Below are positions 15,856 through 22,984 of a stretch of 37,375 nucleotides of DNA, piece after piece. Made by a program: the position numbers and the translations under genes. The DNA is from Oscillospiraceae bacterium. Lineage in GTDB: Bacteria; Bacillota; Clostridia; Oscillospirales; UBA929. Where the stretch lies: contig WRLU01000018.1 of assembly GCA_009777475.1 (NCBI GenBank), positions 1 to 37,375 of the forward strand, read 5' to 3'. Under the pieces are notes generated by a model. That model had not been told where the DNA came from, did not search any database, and saw only the letters and a program-made list of their open reading frames with translations. Numbering within the stretch: position 1 is the stretch's first letter; each line of letters opens with the position of its first letter.

Positions 15856-16437
15856 CTAGGTAGTGACCTGTCTTGAGCCCGGTTTTATGCATGGGACTCC
15901 CTGGGCGCAAAGGGGACAGTTTTTTTCTTCCCAGGATTCGATATTCACAGAAACAACAGAGCGGAACGGCACTTTAAAATCCGCCCTGCCTCCGCTTCTG
16001 TCAACCAAGCTCCCGACACCGGCGACCTCTGCGCCGCCCTTACGGCAAAGCTCTATGAGTTCATGCACTGTACCCCCGGTTGTAACGGTATCCTCTACCA
16101 CCAGGATGCGCATTCCCGGTTCAGCAACAAAGCCCCGGCGAAATATCATATCTCCGTCTTCCCGCTCGCTGAACATATTTTTGCAGCCCAAGTGCCTGGA
16201 GACCTCATAAGCCATCAGCATGGCACCAAGTGCCGGCCCGGCTACGGCATCAATTTTTTTGTCTGCAAAAAGCCCGGCTAGGGCTTTGCACAGAAGCTCA
16301 GCCTTGTCTGCTCGCTCAAACACACGGCCGCACTGCATATATTGGCTTGAGTGCCGCCCCGAGGTTAAACGAAAATGCCCCTCCGACAATACTCCAGTTT
16401 CTCTGAAAATTTCCAACGCGATGTTTTGAATATCCAA
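15856..16437 (-). CDS. pyrE: Orotate phosphoribosyltransferase
   Basis: Encodes 193 residues. PyrE makes OMP from orotate and PRPP in pyrimidine synthesis. The PRPP loop ILVVEDTVTTGGT and the substrate segments LTSGRHSSQYMQCG and GPALGAMLMAYEV are visible. TTG 16437 is chosen because GGAGG is eight bases upstream; the TTG at 16452 overlaps the base just before that ribosome site and cannot use it. The C-terminus has a Cys pair (CPLCAQGVPC) found in one clostridial PyrE group. The gene is separate from other pyr genes and has its own promoter. Confidence 0.95.
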   Translation of the reverse strand: MDIQNIALEIFRETGVLSEGHFRLTSGRHSSQYMQCGRVFERADKAELLCKALAGLFADKKIDAVAGPALGAMLMAYEVSRHLGCKNMFSEREDGDMIFRRGFVAEPGMRILVVEDTVTTGGTVHELIELCRKGGAEVAGVGSLVDRSGGRADFKVPFRSVVSVNIESWEEKNCPLCAQGVPCIKPGSRQVTT

Positions 16438-16478
16438 GCTTAGTGCCTCCAATCAAGCTTAACTTAAACCCTTTAGCC

Positions 16479-16507
16479 ATTGTAGCAAAAAAATTTGTAA
16501 AAATCAA
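16479..16507 (-). promoter_or_regulatory. pyrE promoter
   Basis: Minus strand: TTGATT (complement of 16502-16507), 17-bp spacer, TACAAT (complement of 16479-16484) with TGC before it. Confidence 0.6.
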
Positions 16508-16677
16508 TATTAAATTTTTTGAGTTCCCTTAAAATTTCAGCCTCGGGCAAATCCAATGGCATAGAATTTGAACTGAAAATGCACTTGGTGTATTGACATG
16601 ATAGTCGGGATATGTTAGGGTAGTGTCATGGTTATATGTAAGGGGCGGAAGGTCTTGGTGCCCCGCAAAAAAAGGAG

Positions 16678-16706
16678 TTGACAAATATGCCGGGCTGTGC
16701 TAGAAT
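16678..16706 (+). promoter_or_regulatory. Near-consensus promoter for the 808-residue secreted protein
   Basis: TTGACA at 16678-16683, exactly 17 bp, and TAGAAT at 16701-16706 preceded by TGC. The predicted start lands at about 16713, the first base of the GACAA repeat. The 170 bp upstream (16508-16677) holds another weaker TTGACA at 16594-16599 and a GGGGC/GCCCC hairpin, but no gene. Confidence 0.75.
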
Positions 16707-16712
16707 TGTTCA

Positions 16713-16772
16713 GACAAGACAAGACAAGACAAGACAAGACAAGACAAGACAAGACAAGACAAGACAAGACAA
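16713..16772 (+). repeat. (GACAA)12 pentanucleotide simple sequence repeat
   Basis: Twelve perfect tandem copies of GACAA fill 16713-16772 with no interruption and end in GGGGTTTG. The tract begins at the predicted transcription start and lies in the untranslated leader, about 157 nt before the start codon at 16930. A perfect pentamer tract of this length is prone to replication slippage. The remaining leader (16773-16929) has a GCAGG/CCTGC hairpin and a TAGGAGG ribosome site, and no gene. Confidence 0.97.
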
Positions 16773-16929
16773 GGGGTTTGCCTTGTATCTTTGCCTTGCT
16801 GTGATAAACGACCGACCTAGCAGGTGGCCTGCCTTCCGATTTGAGGAGGCTTAGCCGCTTTTTTTGGTGTTAATTTTCCCAAGGACGCTATCCCAAAAAT
16901 TTTATTTTTATTAGGAGGTCATTTCAATT

Positions 16930-19356
16930 ATGACAAGCAAAACCGCCACACACAGGAGCTTTGCCCTCGCCCTTGCGGCTATTATGCTGCTTGCCCTGCT
17001 GCCCGGGGGAGTACCGGGTTCGTTTGCCCAGATACCCGCAAATGCCACACCTTTAACCCTTGGCACCTGGAGTGACAGCACCCCTGTCGAGAACAACAGG
17101 GCTTGGTTTAGCTACACCTCCCAAGCTGAGGGGCTGTATTCATTCACTTTAGATAGTGAGGAATTTGATTACGACTTATATAATTCCGACATGGATTGGG
17201 TCGCGGAGGGGGGTAACTATAATTGCGGTGTATGGCTGGAGGAAAACGAAACGTATTATTTCCAGGCGTACTTATGGGGTGAGGACGAGGTATCCGCATA
17301 CCTTAAGACCCTGACACCTGGCAAGCTTACCCTAGGGCCATCCCAAAAGGTGACAATTGAAAATGGGGGCGATGTGGCCTGGTATGAGTATACCGCCAGT
17401 GAAACCCAGCTAGTTGCCTTCTCATCCCTCGGCACCACTCGTAATACCAATGGGGCTGCGTACATACTTGACAGCGGCATGGCCGATAGAGCCTTGCACT
17501 CAGTCCGTATTTTCAAGGGTTCCCCTCTTTTCTCAGATTGTTTTCTGGTTGCAGAGGGTGAAACATATTTTTTTAGCGTCCGGTTCATCACCACAAGCCG
17601 GACGGGTGATTTTGACATCCAGCTGAAGGAAATGGAGTCGGATGAGCTTGTCTCCGGCACAAAGCAAACCTCCGAGGCTGTAGGCGGAGTTGCCTGGTTT
17701 TCCTTCACTGCCAAAAAAACAGATCAGATGATACATTTTTTCGCCACCTCTGATGGGGATGATTATGATGAGGTTGAATTAATTATATACGATAGCCGGA
17801 TGTATCATGTGGAAGAGTTCTATAATGAGGGGGGTAAGACCCTTCGTCAGCTGACAGTCCTGCCGGATGCAGAGGAAACCTATTTTTTCCGGGTCAAGAC
17901 GTGGGACGGTGATGAGGTCACAGTCCTGCTGAATGAGATAAACGAAATTACGCCGCTATCCTTAGGCACCAGTAAGAAGGCTGATATATCAGCTCCGGGC
18001 GGTGTGGCCTGTTTTTCATACGAACCGGATGGAGTACATCCGTTAACCTTTTCCTCCTCCGGCGCAGACGAAAATATTATTGGAGACATCTATGAGCATG
18101 GTTATTGGGGTCTTTATCGTATAGCCACCGGCCTGGGAAATCCGGACATCTCCAAAAGCTTTGTCTCTAGTGACACCAATTGGTTTGTTGTCCAGTACTC
18201 AGACCTGGAGGAAACCGGGAACTTTAACGTTGGCATTGATGCCACGGAAGCCACTGCTATTTCCCTAAACGGTCAGGCCACGGTTAATATCACGCAGCCG
18301 GGCGGCTCCCAGTGGTTTCAGTACAAGCCATTAAAGCCAACCTTTGCAAAACTGTCTTCCACAGGCGCGAGCAGAGACACATACGCCAGTATATTTTCAG
18401 GGTATGGGTGGATGTACGGTGACTCGGGCTACCCAGATTTTTCGCGAAATATAGCCATGCTTCCGGGCAACGGCATACACTGGTTTGAGATCGGATACCA
18501 AGACACAAGCCGCACAGGAAGCTTTGACATCCGGCTTGATGAAACACCGTCTGTTGGGCTGACCCTGAATAAAGATACTTCCATATCTATGAATGAGGGT
18601 GAAACACGCTACCTTTCCTTCACTCCCGCGAGAACACAGGAATTTACATTCAGCGTTGCCAGCGGCAACTTTGTTGATGTTGAGCTGCTAGAGCTGGATA
18701 ATGACGGTTTTTTTGAAGATATTGGATATGACTATGGCCATAACACTTCTATAGTGAAAACACTGACTGCCGGGCAGCCCTACTGGCTCAAAATAAGTGA
18801 CGATGAATGGGATGGCAGCTTCAGCCTCACCGCCCGCGTAAGCGGCGCGGAGGAAAAAAAGCAGGAACCCTCGCCCTCGCCCTCGTCATCCCCGCCCTCG
18901 TCCCCGCAAGGCCAGAGCACCATAAGCTTCAAGGCCGGCGGCGGCAGTGGTTCAATGAGCAGCCGCACAGTTAAAAACGGCAGTAATTTTACCATCCCCA
19001 AAAACAGCTTTACGCGAAAAAATTACACCTTCAGCGGCTGGAGGGGCTCTGATGGCAAAAATTACAAAGCAAGGGCAGTTATTCAAAATGTAAGGGCAAG
19101 CCTGACCTTGACGGCACGGTGGAAAATCAAGAGCTACAAGGTGACTCTCAAATCCTCCGGCAAAAAACACGGCACGGTAAACAAAAGCAAAACGGTTAAG
19201 CACGGCAAGACATACACCCTGAGGGCAAAGCCCAGGAAGGGCTACAGGTTCCAAGGGTGGTTTGCAGGTAAAAAGAGGATATCTACCAGGGCAAAGTATA
19301 AATACAAGGTCACAAAGAAGGTAACGCTTACGGCAAAATTCAGAAAGAAGAAGTAG
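16930..19356 (+). CDS. Secreted repeat protein with two alternating beta repeats and basic InlB-type tail, 808 aa
   Basis: ATG after TAGGAGG. Residues 1-34 form a signal peptide (cleavage near SFAQ). Six repeats of about 100 residues follow, each opening with a line like LTLG...GGVAWFSYT. They are of two kinds in the order A B A B B A: kind A has the acidic ETYYF...WGEDEVS ending, kind B the TSRTGSFDIRL ending. They resemble PPC-type beta-sandwich domains. A Pro/Ser linker (about residues 641-660) leads to two InlB/Listeria-Bacteroides-type repeats (FSGWRGSDGKNYKA and YRFQGWFAGKKR). The last 150 residues are very Lys/Arg-rich, while the repeats are acidic. There is no LPxTG, SLH or other anchor, so wall binding by charge is an inference. 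Exact function is unknown. Confidence 0.85.
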   Translation: MTSKTATHRSFALALAAIMLLALLPGGVPGSFAQIPANATPLTLGTWSDSTPVENNRAWFSYTSQAEGLYSFTLDSEEFDYDLYNSDMDWVAEGGNYNCGVWLEENETYYFQAYLWGEDEVSAYLKTLTPGKLTLGPSQKVTIENGGDVAWYEYTASETQLVAFSSLGTTRNTNGAAYILDSGMADRALHSVRIFKGSPLFSDCFLVAEGETYFFSVRFITTSRTGDFDIQLKEMESDELVSGTKQTSEAVGGVAWFSFTAKKTDQMIHFFATSDGDDYDEVELIIYDSRMYHVEEFYNEGGKTLRQLTVLPDAEETYFFRVKTWDGDEVTVLLNEINEITPLSLGTSKKADISAPGGVACFSYEPDGVHPLTFSSSGADENIIGDIYEHGYWGLYRIATGLGNPDISKSFVSSDTNWFVVQYSDLEETGNFNVGIDATEATAISLNGQATVNITQPGGSQWFQYKPLKPTFAKLSSTGASRDTYASIFSGYGWMYGDSGYPDFSRNIAMLPGNGIHWFEIGYQDTSRTGSFDIRLDETPSVGLTLNKDTSISMNEGETRYLSFTPARTQEFTFSVASGNFVDVELLELDNDGFFEDIGYDYGHNTSIVKTLTAGQPYWLKISDDEWDGSFSLTARVSGAEEKKQEPSPSPSSSPPSSPQGQSTISFKAGGGSGSMSSRTVKNGSNFTIPKNSFTRKNYTFSGWRGSDGKNYKARAVIQNVRASLTLTARWKIKSYKVTLKSSGKKHGTVNKSKTVKHGKTYTLRAKPRKGYRFQGWFAGKKRISTRAKYKYKVTKKVTLTAKFRKKK

Positions 19357-19362
19357 CCGGCA

Positions 19363-19397
19363 GAAATCCGTCCGTGCCTAAGGCGCGGGCGGATTTC
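19363..19397 (+). terminator. Terminator hairpin after the secreted repeat protein
   Basis: A 15-bp stem (19363-19377 with 19383-19397, two G-U pairs) has loop CTAAG and is followed by CTTAGATCTATTTTG, a weak U tract. Confidence 0.65.
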
Positions 19398-19497
19398 CTT
19401 AGATCTATTTTGACCCTCCGTCAGCTGCCAGCAGCGCAGGCTATCTCCACGGCAGTCATATTTTTTTGCCGTAAAGCCGTAATATTATACAAGGGGG

Positions 19498-19526
19498 TTG
19501 GAATTTGCGCTGCCATATGGTAAAAT
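19498..19526 (+). promoter_or_regulatory. argR-recN promoter
   Basis: TTGGAA at 19498-19503, 17 bp, and TAAAAT at 19521-19526 preceded by TGG. The gap 19398-19497 before it contains an imperfect CGGCA/TGCCG stem and no gene. Confidence 0.6.
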
Positions 19527-19597
19527 GTCTGAAGAGGCGGGATAGGCTTAAAAACATTGAGTGTTCCCAACGCCCCAAAGCACGGAGGTAATAGCCT

Positions 19598-20035
19598 GTG
19601 AAATCACAGCGTCAGACAAAGCTGCTTGAAATCGTGGCAAGCCAGGAAATCGAAACTCAGCAGGAGCTTTTAGAAATCTTATGCTCACACGGATTTACAG
19701 CGACCCAGGCCACTGTTTCCAGAGATATACGGGAATTGGGGCTTACCAAGGTCAAAAATAAGTACACGCCGCCCTCCGTTGTCCGCCAGGGGGGATTTTC
19801 CCTGCGCCTGAAAAAGATTTTCAAGGAAAGTGTAACTAGCCTTGACCTGGCGCAGAACATAGTTGTTATAAAAACCTTGCCCGGGCTGGCTCCGGCAGCC
19901 TGTTCCGCACTGGACGATATGGGGCATGAGGGTATAGTAGGCACACTTGCCGGCGATGATACCGCCTTTGCCGCAATGAGGGATAATAGCGCGGCAAAGG
20001 TTTTTTTGGAGCAAATATTTGAAATGTTGGGTTGA
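19598..20035 (+). CDS. argR: Arginine repressor
   Basis: Encodes 145 residues from GTG 19598 with GGAGG nine bases upstream. The N-terminal winged helix (KLLEIVASQEIETQQELLEIL...TQATVSRDIRELGL) binds operators. The C-terminal oligomerisation and arginine domain includes TLPGLAPAACSALDD and GTLAGDDTAF, where the paired Asp residues contact arginine. ArgR controls arginine synthesis and breakdown and often adjoins recN in Firmicutes, as here (32-bp gap). An argS gene lies 6 kb downstream on the other strand, but no ARG box could be confirmed by eye. Confidence 0.96.
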   Translation: MKSQRQTKLLEIVASQEIETQQELLEILCSHGFTATQATVSRDIRELGLTKVKNKYTPPSVVRQGGFSLRLKKIFKESVTSLDLAQNIVVIKTLPGLAPAACSALDDMGHEGIVGTLAGDDTAFAAMRDNSAAKVFLEQIFEMLG

Positions 20036-20067
20036 ATTTTGAACTCCAATTGCAAGGGAGGACTGTA

Positions 20068-21747
20068 ATGCTTTCGTCTTTACATATTAAAAATATAGCA
20101 CTTATCGCCTCTGCGGATATTGTTTTCGACAGACACCTGAATGTTTTGTCAGGTGAAACCGGTGCCGGAAAGTCTATTGTAATTGACTCGATAAACGCCT
20201 TGTCAGGCCAGAGGGCTTCACGGGAGATCATCCGTGCCGGTAGCAGCGAGTCGGAGGTGAGCGGGGTTTTTGTTGAATGCCCCAGCAGTGTTTTGAATTT
20301 TTTGCGGGATGCAGGTCATCAATGCGGCGATGAAATTATGCTTTCTCGTGTGATACAAAGCGATGGCAGAAACATTTGCCGGATAGACGGCAAGCCTGTT
20401 TCCCTTTCGTTTTTACGCTCACTGTGCCAAATGATGATAAGCATACACGGTCAGCAGGATAATTCGGGATTATTGCAAAAGGAACGGCATATTGAATTTT
20501 TAGACCGGCTCGCGGGTTTAGATACCCGGATTTATCAAGAAGCCTTTGAGGGATATAAGCGCCTGGAAAAAGAAAGAAAAACCCTGCGGTCGGCACATGC
20601 CGAAAAGCAAAGACTCCTGGAGCAGCTTGCTTGGAAAATAGAGGAGCTTAAAGCCCTGAATGTCCGCCAGGGAGAGCCAGAGGCCTTGGCGAGCCGCCGT
20701 AAGCTCTTGCGTTCTTCCGGGAAAATCAGAAACGCCCTTGACGAGGCATATCACTCCCTGTATGGGTGCGATGACACCCCTGACGGCTGCTGTGATTTGG
20801 CTGCACGTGCCTCAGGTGCGCTGTCTTCTGTTGCGGGCGAATCTGAAATTTTAGGTGAGCTTTGCGGACGTCTGGGAGATTTGCATAGTGTCCTTGAGGA
20901 TGTTTTAGAGGAGGTTAGGAATTTGCGCGGGGATATGGAGGACTCGGAGCATGAACTTGAGGAAATTGAAACCCGCTTGGACACACTGCACAAAACCGGA
21001 CGCAAATACGGTATTCAGCCCGAAAATATACCCCATACTCTTGACCTCCTGCGAGACGAGCTTGAAGCACTCACATGCTCCGGGGAGCGTTTGTCAGAGT
21101 TGGACGCTTTGTGCCAAAAATCTGAAGCACTGATGCTTTCCGAAGGTAAAAAACTAACCGCTATCCGTAAAAAATCCGCGGATGAGCTGAAGTGCCGTAT
21201 AGTACAGGAACTCCATGAACTGGATATGCAAAATGTACGTTTTGAAACAACCATCTCCCCTGCCCCCCCCCGCGTTAACGGCTGTGACGAGGCGGAGTTT
21301 TTAATTTCGGCCAACCCCGGCGAGGAGCCAAAGCCCCTTTCCAAGGTCGCCTCAGGCGGTGAAATGGCGCGTATCATGCTTGCGCTGAAAAATATCCTGT
21401 CACAGGGAGACGATACCCATACCTTGATATTTGACGAGGTTGACAGCGGGGTTTCGGGCAGGGCGGCACAACGTGTTGCTGAGAAGCTGTGTTCGGTTTC
21501 ACGGTCAAGGCAGGTATTGTGCGTAACCCATTTGCCGCAAATAGCCGCCATGGCGGACAGGCACTTCCTTATTCACAAAAGCCAGGAGGGGGGGCGTACT
21601 ATCACAAGGCTTGAGCCTTTGTCAAGAGAAGGCAGGATTGATGAAATCTCACGCCTAGTCGGCGGTGCGGTAATCACCGATGCCACGCGCGCAAGTGCAG
21701 GTGAAATCTTGTTACAGGCAGAAAATTTTAGATTTACAAAATCATAA
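20068..21747 (+). CDS. recN: DNA repair protein RecN
   Basis: Encodes 559 residues. ATG 20068 follows GGGAGGA and gives the canonical MLSSLHIKNIALIASADI; an upstream in-frame ATG at 20032 overlaps argR and is rejected. It is an SMC-like ATPase with Walker A GETGAGKSIVID, two coiled-coil arms (about residues 160-400, for example the EEVRNLRGDMEDSEHELEEIE region), the signature KVASGGEMARIMLALK, and Walker B TLIFDEVDSGVSG. RecN tethers broken DNA ends in recombinational repair. It is probably transcribed with argR. Confidence 0.96.
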   Translation: MLSSLHIKNIALIASADIVFDRHLNVLSGETGAGKSIVIDSINALSGQRASREIIRAGSSESEVSGVFVECPSSVLNFLRDAGHQCGDEIMLSRVIQSDGRNICRIDGKPVSLSFLRSLCQMMISIHGQQDNSGLLQKERHIEFLDRLAGLDTRIYQEAFEGYKRLEKERKTLRSAHAEKQRLLEQLAWKIEELKALNVRQGEPEALASRRKLLRSSGKIRNALDEAYHSLYGCDDTPDGCCDLAARASGALSSVAGESEILGELCGRLGDLHSVLEDVLEEVRNLRGDMEDSEHELEEIETRLDTLHKTGRKYGIQPENIPHTLDLLRDELEALTCSGERLSELDALCQKSEALMLSEGKKLTAIRKKSADELKCRIVQELHELDMQNVRFETTISPAPPRVNGCDEAEFLISANPGEEPKPLSKVASGGEMARIMLALKNILSQGDDTHTLIFDEVDSGVSGRAAQRVAEKLCSVSRSRQVLCVTHLPQIAAMADRHFLIHKSQEGGRTITRLEPLSREGRIDEISRLVGGAVITDATRASAGEILLQAENFRFTKS

Positions 21748-21761
21748 CCGTATGATATAAT
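21734..21761 (+). promoter_or_regulatory. Possible promoter for ywlE-rimI
   Basis: TTACAA at 21734-21739, 16 bp, and a perfect TATAAT at 21756-21761. It overlaps the last codons of recN. Confidence 0.4.
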
Positions 21762-21808
21762 TTGCTAGGTGTCTGAAAATCTGTAGACATAATCCGCAGG
21801 AGGTATAT

Positions 21809-22249
21809 ATGGAAAGAGAAGCCCTGCTGTCTGTTCTGCCGGAGTGCTCCGGTGCTGTTTTGTTTGTTTGCACCGGAAATACCTGCAGAAGCCCATTGGC
21901 CCAGGTGCTCTATCAAAAAATCCACCCTGAGTGGGCTGTTTTTTCACGCGGGCTTATGGTCGGGCAGAGTCAGCCTGCCTCCGAATGTGCCCTAGAAGCC
22001 GCACATAAGCACGGCTGTGATTTATCGGGGCATCTTTCCCGGCAGGTTACCCTTCAGGACGTCCTCAAGGCAAGCCGGGTTTATGGTGTAACTGAGGCTC
22101 ATGTGCTGATGTTGCGTCAGCAGTTCCCTGAACAAGCCGGAAAAATCAGCCCCTTGTCCCACCAGGACATACACGATCCGTTTGGCGGCGATATAGAGTG
22201 TTACTGCCAAGTTGCCAGCACCCTGCAAAAAGCACTGGAGGCATTATGA
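21809..22249 (+). CDS. ywlE: Low-molecular-weight phosphatase, protein-arginine phosphatase type (YwlE-like)
   Basis: Encodes 146 residues, ATG after AGGAGG. The catalytic loop is CTGNTCRS (CX5R) and the general acid Asp lies in HDPFGG near the C-terminus, as in LMW-PTP folds. The Thr in CTGNT, instead of Ile or Leu, is the residue that in Bacillus YwlE favours phospho-arginine over phospho-tyrosine. An arginine phosphatase acting opposite the McsB kinase is therefore the better prediction, but mcsB is not in the window. The stop overlaps the rimI ATG (ATGA). Confidence 0.82.
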   Translation: MEREALLSVLPECSGAVLFVCTGNTCRSPLAQVLYQKIHPEWAVFSRGLMVGQSQPASECALEAAHKHGCDLSGHLSRQVTLQDVLKASRVYGVTEAHVLMLRQQFPEQAGKISPLSHQDIHDPFGGDIECYCQVASTLQKALEAL

Positions 22250-22689
22250 CAGTGATTAGGCTAACGGAAGAAAACGTGCATGAAATATCCTCCTTGGAAA
22301 AGCTGTCTTTCTCCAAGCCTTGGAGCAGGCAGGCTCTGATTGATACACTGAAAAGCCCCCTAACCCATTATTTTGGCATACGACAGGAAGCTCGCTTAGT
22401 TGGCTACGGCGGCATACAAATTGTTTTAGATGAAGGATATATTACAAATATAGCGGTTGACCCCACGTTCAGAAAAATCGGGGTGGGCAGTAGTATATTA
22501 TACGCTATTTTGGACTATTCCGCAGAACTTTCATTTGTTACATTAGAGGTGAGAGCCGGAAATATCGCGGCACAGAAGCTGTATGAAAAATTCGGGTTTA
22601 CTGTTAGTGGCATACGCCCGGGATATTATGACAGCCCAACAGAAGACGCTGTTATTATGACTCTTAATCAGGCTCAACCAACACTTTGA
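22246..22689 (+). CDS. rimI: Ribosomal protein S18 alanine N-acetyltransferase RimI
   Basis: Encodes 147 residues. ATG 22246 overlaps the ywlE stop and has GGAGG just upstream. It is a GNAT acetyltransferase: ITNIAVDPTFRKIGVGSSIL holds the acetyl-CoA loop (RKIGVG), and EVRAGNIAAQKLYEKFGF plus GYYDSPTEDAVIM is the RimI-type ending. RimI acetylates the N-terminus of bS18 and possibly other proteins. The usual neighbours tsaB, tsaD and tsaE are absent here. Confidence 0.92.
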   Translation: MTVIRLTEENVHEISSLEKLSFSKPWSRQALIDTLKSPLTHYFGIRQEARLVGYGGIQIVLDEGYITNIAVDPTFRKIGVGSSILYAILDYSAELSFVTLEVRAGNIAAQKLYEKFGFTVSGIRPGYYDSPTEDAVIMTLNQAQPTL

Positions 22690-22984
22690 TGGAGACGGTG
22701 CCAAAGAGAAGCTTCGGCCTTGGTACGGCCAAGAATACGAAGTCAAAGTAAACGTTAAACAGGACACCAAAATCCTCAAGCTCAAACCAGGTGCGGCATA
22801 TGCAGTAGGCTCGGGGGATTCAGTCTCGCCCACAGACAAATGCGATTTGAATGTCAAAGATTTGCCGCCCGGCACAACTATCACTGTCTGGAAAGCCGAA
22901 ACAGGCAAAAGCCTAGAAGCGCGAAGCAGACGGTATGATGTTGATCATAATGGAGTTGATTGCTATCAATTGCACAGAATCTAA
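22661..22984 (+). pseudogene. Start-less remnant of a secreted-protein gene
   Basis: A frame open from 22661 to TAA 22982-22984 has clear protein-like content from 22685 (FDGDGAKEKLRPWYGQEYEV, then LKLKPGAAYAVGSGD and LNVKDLPPGTTITVWKAETG). It has no ATG and no ribosome site, overlaps the rimI 3' end, and runs into the addB 5' end in another frame. The style (beta-rich, Gly/Pro turns, Lys-rich) resembles the C-terminal parts of the secreted proteins at 28.8-33.5 kb. It is probably the tail of a deleted gene, and may be why addB lacks a clear start region. I know no named family for it. Confidence 0.6.

Noticed and set aside
16713..16772. CRISPR-like direct repeats
   Set aside because: The units are 5 bp, perfectly adjacent and without spacers; this is a simple sequence repeat.
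16773..16929. Cyclic-di-GMP or other known riboswitch in the leader of the 808-residue protein
   Set aside because: The small GCAGG/CCTGC hairpin is present, but none of the conserved cores I know could be recognised.
19657..20231. Several minus-strand frames opposite argR and recN
   Set aside because: Both sense genes are certain; the antisense frames have no ribosome sites and unlikely composition.
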